From the NCBI GenBank assembly GCA_040220855.1, contig JAVJVZ010000068.1:1-64000 (forward strand): a stretch of 64,000 nucleotides of DNA. Reading direction: 5' to 3'. How positions within the stretch are numbered: the stretch's first letter is position 1; each line of letters begins with the position of its first letter. Position numbers and translations under genes: made by a program. This DNA comes from JACKNG01 sp040220855 (GTDB lineage: Bacteria; Pseudomonadota; Gammaproteobacteria; Ga0077536). Positions 62,240 to 64,000 of this stretch are shown one piece after another. The notes under the pieces were generated by a model. It was not told where the DNA came from and did no database searches. It saw nothing but the letters and a program-made list of their open reading frames with translations.

Positions 62240-63442
62240 ATGAAGCCAGTCAGCCATCACAGCGCCGAGCAGCTCTCCGCGGCCTTCGCGGAGTTCGAGG
62301 ATGCCTCACGTTCGCTGTCGTCGTTCTACCGGGCGCTCGAGCAGCAGGTCGCGCAGCTCACGCGTGAACTCGCCGCGGCACGCTCGGCGCAGGCGCACGA
62401 GCTGGCGGAGAAGGAACGCCTGGCGGCACGACTGGCCAGCCTGCTCGACGCCCTGCCGGGCGGCGTGGTGGTCATCGACCAGCACGGCCGCGTGCAGGAA
62501 TGCAACCCGGTCGCCCAGGACCTGCTCGGCCCGGTGGCCGCCGGCGAGGCGTGGGGCACGGTGGTCGCGCGGGCTTTCGCGCCGCGCTGGGACGATGGCC
62601 ACGACATCTCGCTCGCCGATGGTCGCCTGGTCAGTATCGCGACGCAGGCGCTGGCGGGGGAGCCGGGCCAGATCCTGCTGATCAAGGAAGTCACCGAGAC
62701 GCGCCGCCTGCAGGAGCAGCTCGCCCACCACAAGCGGCTGTCGGCGAAGACCGAGATGGCAGCGGCGCTGGCGCACCAGATCCGCACCCCGCTGGCCGCC
62801 GCGCTGTTGTCGACCGGCAACCTGCGCCGCGCCACCGACGAGGCCGGCCGCGAGCGTGCCGTCACGCGCACGGTCAAGTCGCTGCGCAAGCTCGAGCGCC
62901 TGGTCGACGAGATGTTGCTGTTCGCGCGCGGAGGCCAGCTCGAAGTCGAGCCGCTCGCGGTGACCGATTTTCTCGCCGCGCTCGAGCACGCTGCCGGCGA
63001 GGCCTTCAGCTGGGCGGAGTACGAGATCGTCTTCGCCGAGCTCGCCGACTGCGGCAGCGTCTACGCCAACCTCGCCGCGCTGACCAGCATCGCGCTGAAT
63101 CTCATCGAGAACGCCTACCACGCGGCCAACGGCCACGGCCGCATCGTCGTTGATGCCACGCGCGCCGACGGCCACGCGTGCATCCGCTTCGCCGACGACG
63201 GCCCGGGCATCGCCGACGCCGCTCGCGCAAGCATTTTCGAACCCTTCTTCACCACGCGTGCCAACGGGACCGGGCTCGGTCTCGCCGTCGCACGCGGGGT
63301 GGCACGTGCGCACGGCGGCGAGCTCGAGCTCGCGCCGGCCGCCCGCGGCGCCTGCTTCGTGCTGCGGCTGCCGCTCATCGCCGCCAGCGGCGGCGTCATC
63401 GACAACCTCGCTTCCATGGTGGAAACCCCGCATGTCTCCTGA
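62240..63442 (+). CDS. fleS: Flagellar sensor histidine kinase FleS/FlrB
   Basis: The 400-residue soluble kinase has an N-terminal coiled coil (about 10-70), a PAS domain (about 70-160: GVVVIDQHGRVQECNPVAQDLLG), the H-box AALAHQIRTPLAAALL and an HATPase_c domain. The latter shows the N box (LIENAYHAA), FADDGPGI and TGLGLAVARG. No membrane helix is present, as in other FleS. It phosphorylates FleR; the fleR start overlaps its stop by 11 nt. Confidence 0.93.
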   Translation: MKPVSHHSAEQLSAAFAEFEDASRSLSSFYRALEQQVAQLTRELAAARSAQAHELAEKERLAARLASLLDALPGGVVVIDQHGRVQECNPVAQDLLGPVAAGEAWGTVVARAFAPRWDDGHDISLADGRLVSIATQALAGEPGQILLIKEVTETRRLQEQLAHHKRLSAKTEMAAALAHQIRTPLAAALLSTGNLRRATDEAGRERAVTRTVKSLRKLERLVDEMLLFARGGQLEVEPLAVTDFLAALEHAAGEAFSWAEYEIVFAELADCGSVYANLAALTSIALNLIENAYHAANGHGRIVVDATRADGHACIRFADDGPGIADAARASIFEPFFTTRANGTGLGLAVARGVARAHGGELELAPAARGACFVLRLPLIAASGGVIDNLASMVETPHVS

Positions 63443-64000
63443 TTCCGTCCGCATCCTCATCGTCGAAGACGACGAAGCGCTGCGCGAAGCGCTGCTCGAT
63501 ACCGCAATGATGGCCGGGTTCGAGGCCAGCGGCGCAGGCGACGGCAGCGCGGCGCTGGCACGCCTGAAGGACGAGCGCTTCGACCTCGTCATCAGCGACA
63601 TCCAGATGCAGCCGATGGACGGCCACGCCCTGTTGCGCGAGATCCGCCGCGTCGATCGCGAGCAGCCGGTGGTGCTGATGACCGCGCACGAGTCGATCCA
63701 GAGCGCGGTCGACGCGCTGCGCGATGGCGCCACCGATTACCTGATCAAGCCGTTCGAGGCCGAGGTGCTGATCGGCCGCATCGACGCCTGGCTGCCCCGT
63801 CCACCGGTGCTGGCCGAGGACGACGTCGTGGCGGTCGATGCGGTCAGTCAGCAGGTCTACGAACTCGCCCGCCGCGTCGCCCAGTCGGACGCGTCGGTGA
63901 TGATCACCGGCGAATCGGGGGTCGGCAAGGAAGTCGTGTTTCGCACCATCCACCGCCACTCGCCGCGCGCTCCGCGCGAGGCGGTGGCGATCAACTGCGC
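63432..64000 (+). CDS. fleR: Flagellar response regulator FleR/FlrC (5' part)
   Basis: ATG 63432 overlaps the fleS stop. The visible 189 residues have a receiver domain (VRILIVEDDEALREALL; phospho-Asp56 in DLVISDIQMQPMDG; Lys in LIKPFEAEV) and the start of a sigma-54 AAA+ domain with Walker A GESGVGKE. It runs off the right edge. FleR turns on late sigma-54 flagellar operons such as the hook and rod genes. Confidence 0.93.
   Translation, partial: MSPDSVRILIVEDDEALREALLDTAMMAGFEASGAGDGSAALARLKDERFDLVISDIQMQPMDGHALLREIRRVDREQPVVLMTAHESIQSAVDALRDGATDYLIKPFEAEVLIGRIDAWLPRPPVLAEDDVVAVDAVSQQVYELARRVAQSDASVMITGESGVGKEVVFRTIHRHSPRAPREAVAINC

Overview
The window is very GC-rich DNA from the chromosome of a flagellated Gram-negative bacterium. 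Lipoproteins, outer-membrane proteins and P- and L-ring genes show the Gram-negative envelope. A HiPIP, an RpoN/FleQ-type flagellar hierarchy with the flgN-flgM-flgA / cheV / flgBCDEFGHI layout, an exosortase/CTERM protein-sorting system and arsenosugar-type genes all point to a high-GC gammaproteobacterium. The Chromatiales/Ectothiorhodospiraceae area is my best guess. This is inferred from gene content; there is no rRNA or other marker gene in the window.

1-6.8 kb is the end of an integrated element. One giant open frame encodes a phage-type polyvalent protein with a RadC-like JAMM domain. It is followed by the 3' part of a tRNA-Thr(CGT), from the anticodon loop to CCA, which looks like the attachment-site scar. 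Ordinary chromosome starts right after it.

6.8-12.2 kb holds three secreted proteins with exosortase-type C-terminal signals and a membrane protein. 12.2-15.8 kb is a four-gene Mla/MCE lipid-transport operon joined by 4-nt overlaps. 16-24.9 kb carries a Na/Pi symporter-like protein, a MipA/OmpV-like protein, a Cys-rich lipoprotein, an HD-GYP protein, a CTERM-tailed amidase, an LprI-like protein and an acyl-CoA dehydrogenase-like protein.

25.1-26.5 kb encodes an encapsulin iron-storage compartment (encapsulated ferritin, shell protein and a small acidic protein). 26.7-35.2 kb holds a serine hydrolase, a Baeyer-Villiger-type monooxygenase with an altered fingerprint, purK-purE, a nucleoside transporter, an FHA protein fused to an IS3 OrfA-like domain, an Mtd (F420-dependent methylene-H4MPT dehydrogenase) homologue and a HiPIP.

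35.5-46.2 kb has a PDZ lipoprotein with about 12 GGDD-Y repeats, a small membrane protein coupled to an Fe-S/FAD oxidoreductase pair, an acyl-CoA ligase, and an arsenosugar-type set (ArsS and two glycosyltransferase-like proteins). An exosortase and its partner membrane protein lie inside that set on the opposite strand. This exosortase is a plausible processing enzyme for the four CTERM proteins further left.

46.2-64 kb is a flagellar and chemotaxis region: ycgR, flgN, flgM and flgA on the minus strand, then cheV, flgBCDEFGHI, flgJKL, fleQ, fleS and the start of fleR. Good sigma-54 and sigma-28 promoter matches precede flgA, flgB, flgJ, fleS, flgM and cheV, consistent with the FleQ -> FleSR -> FliA cascade.
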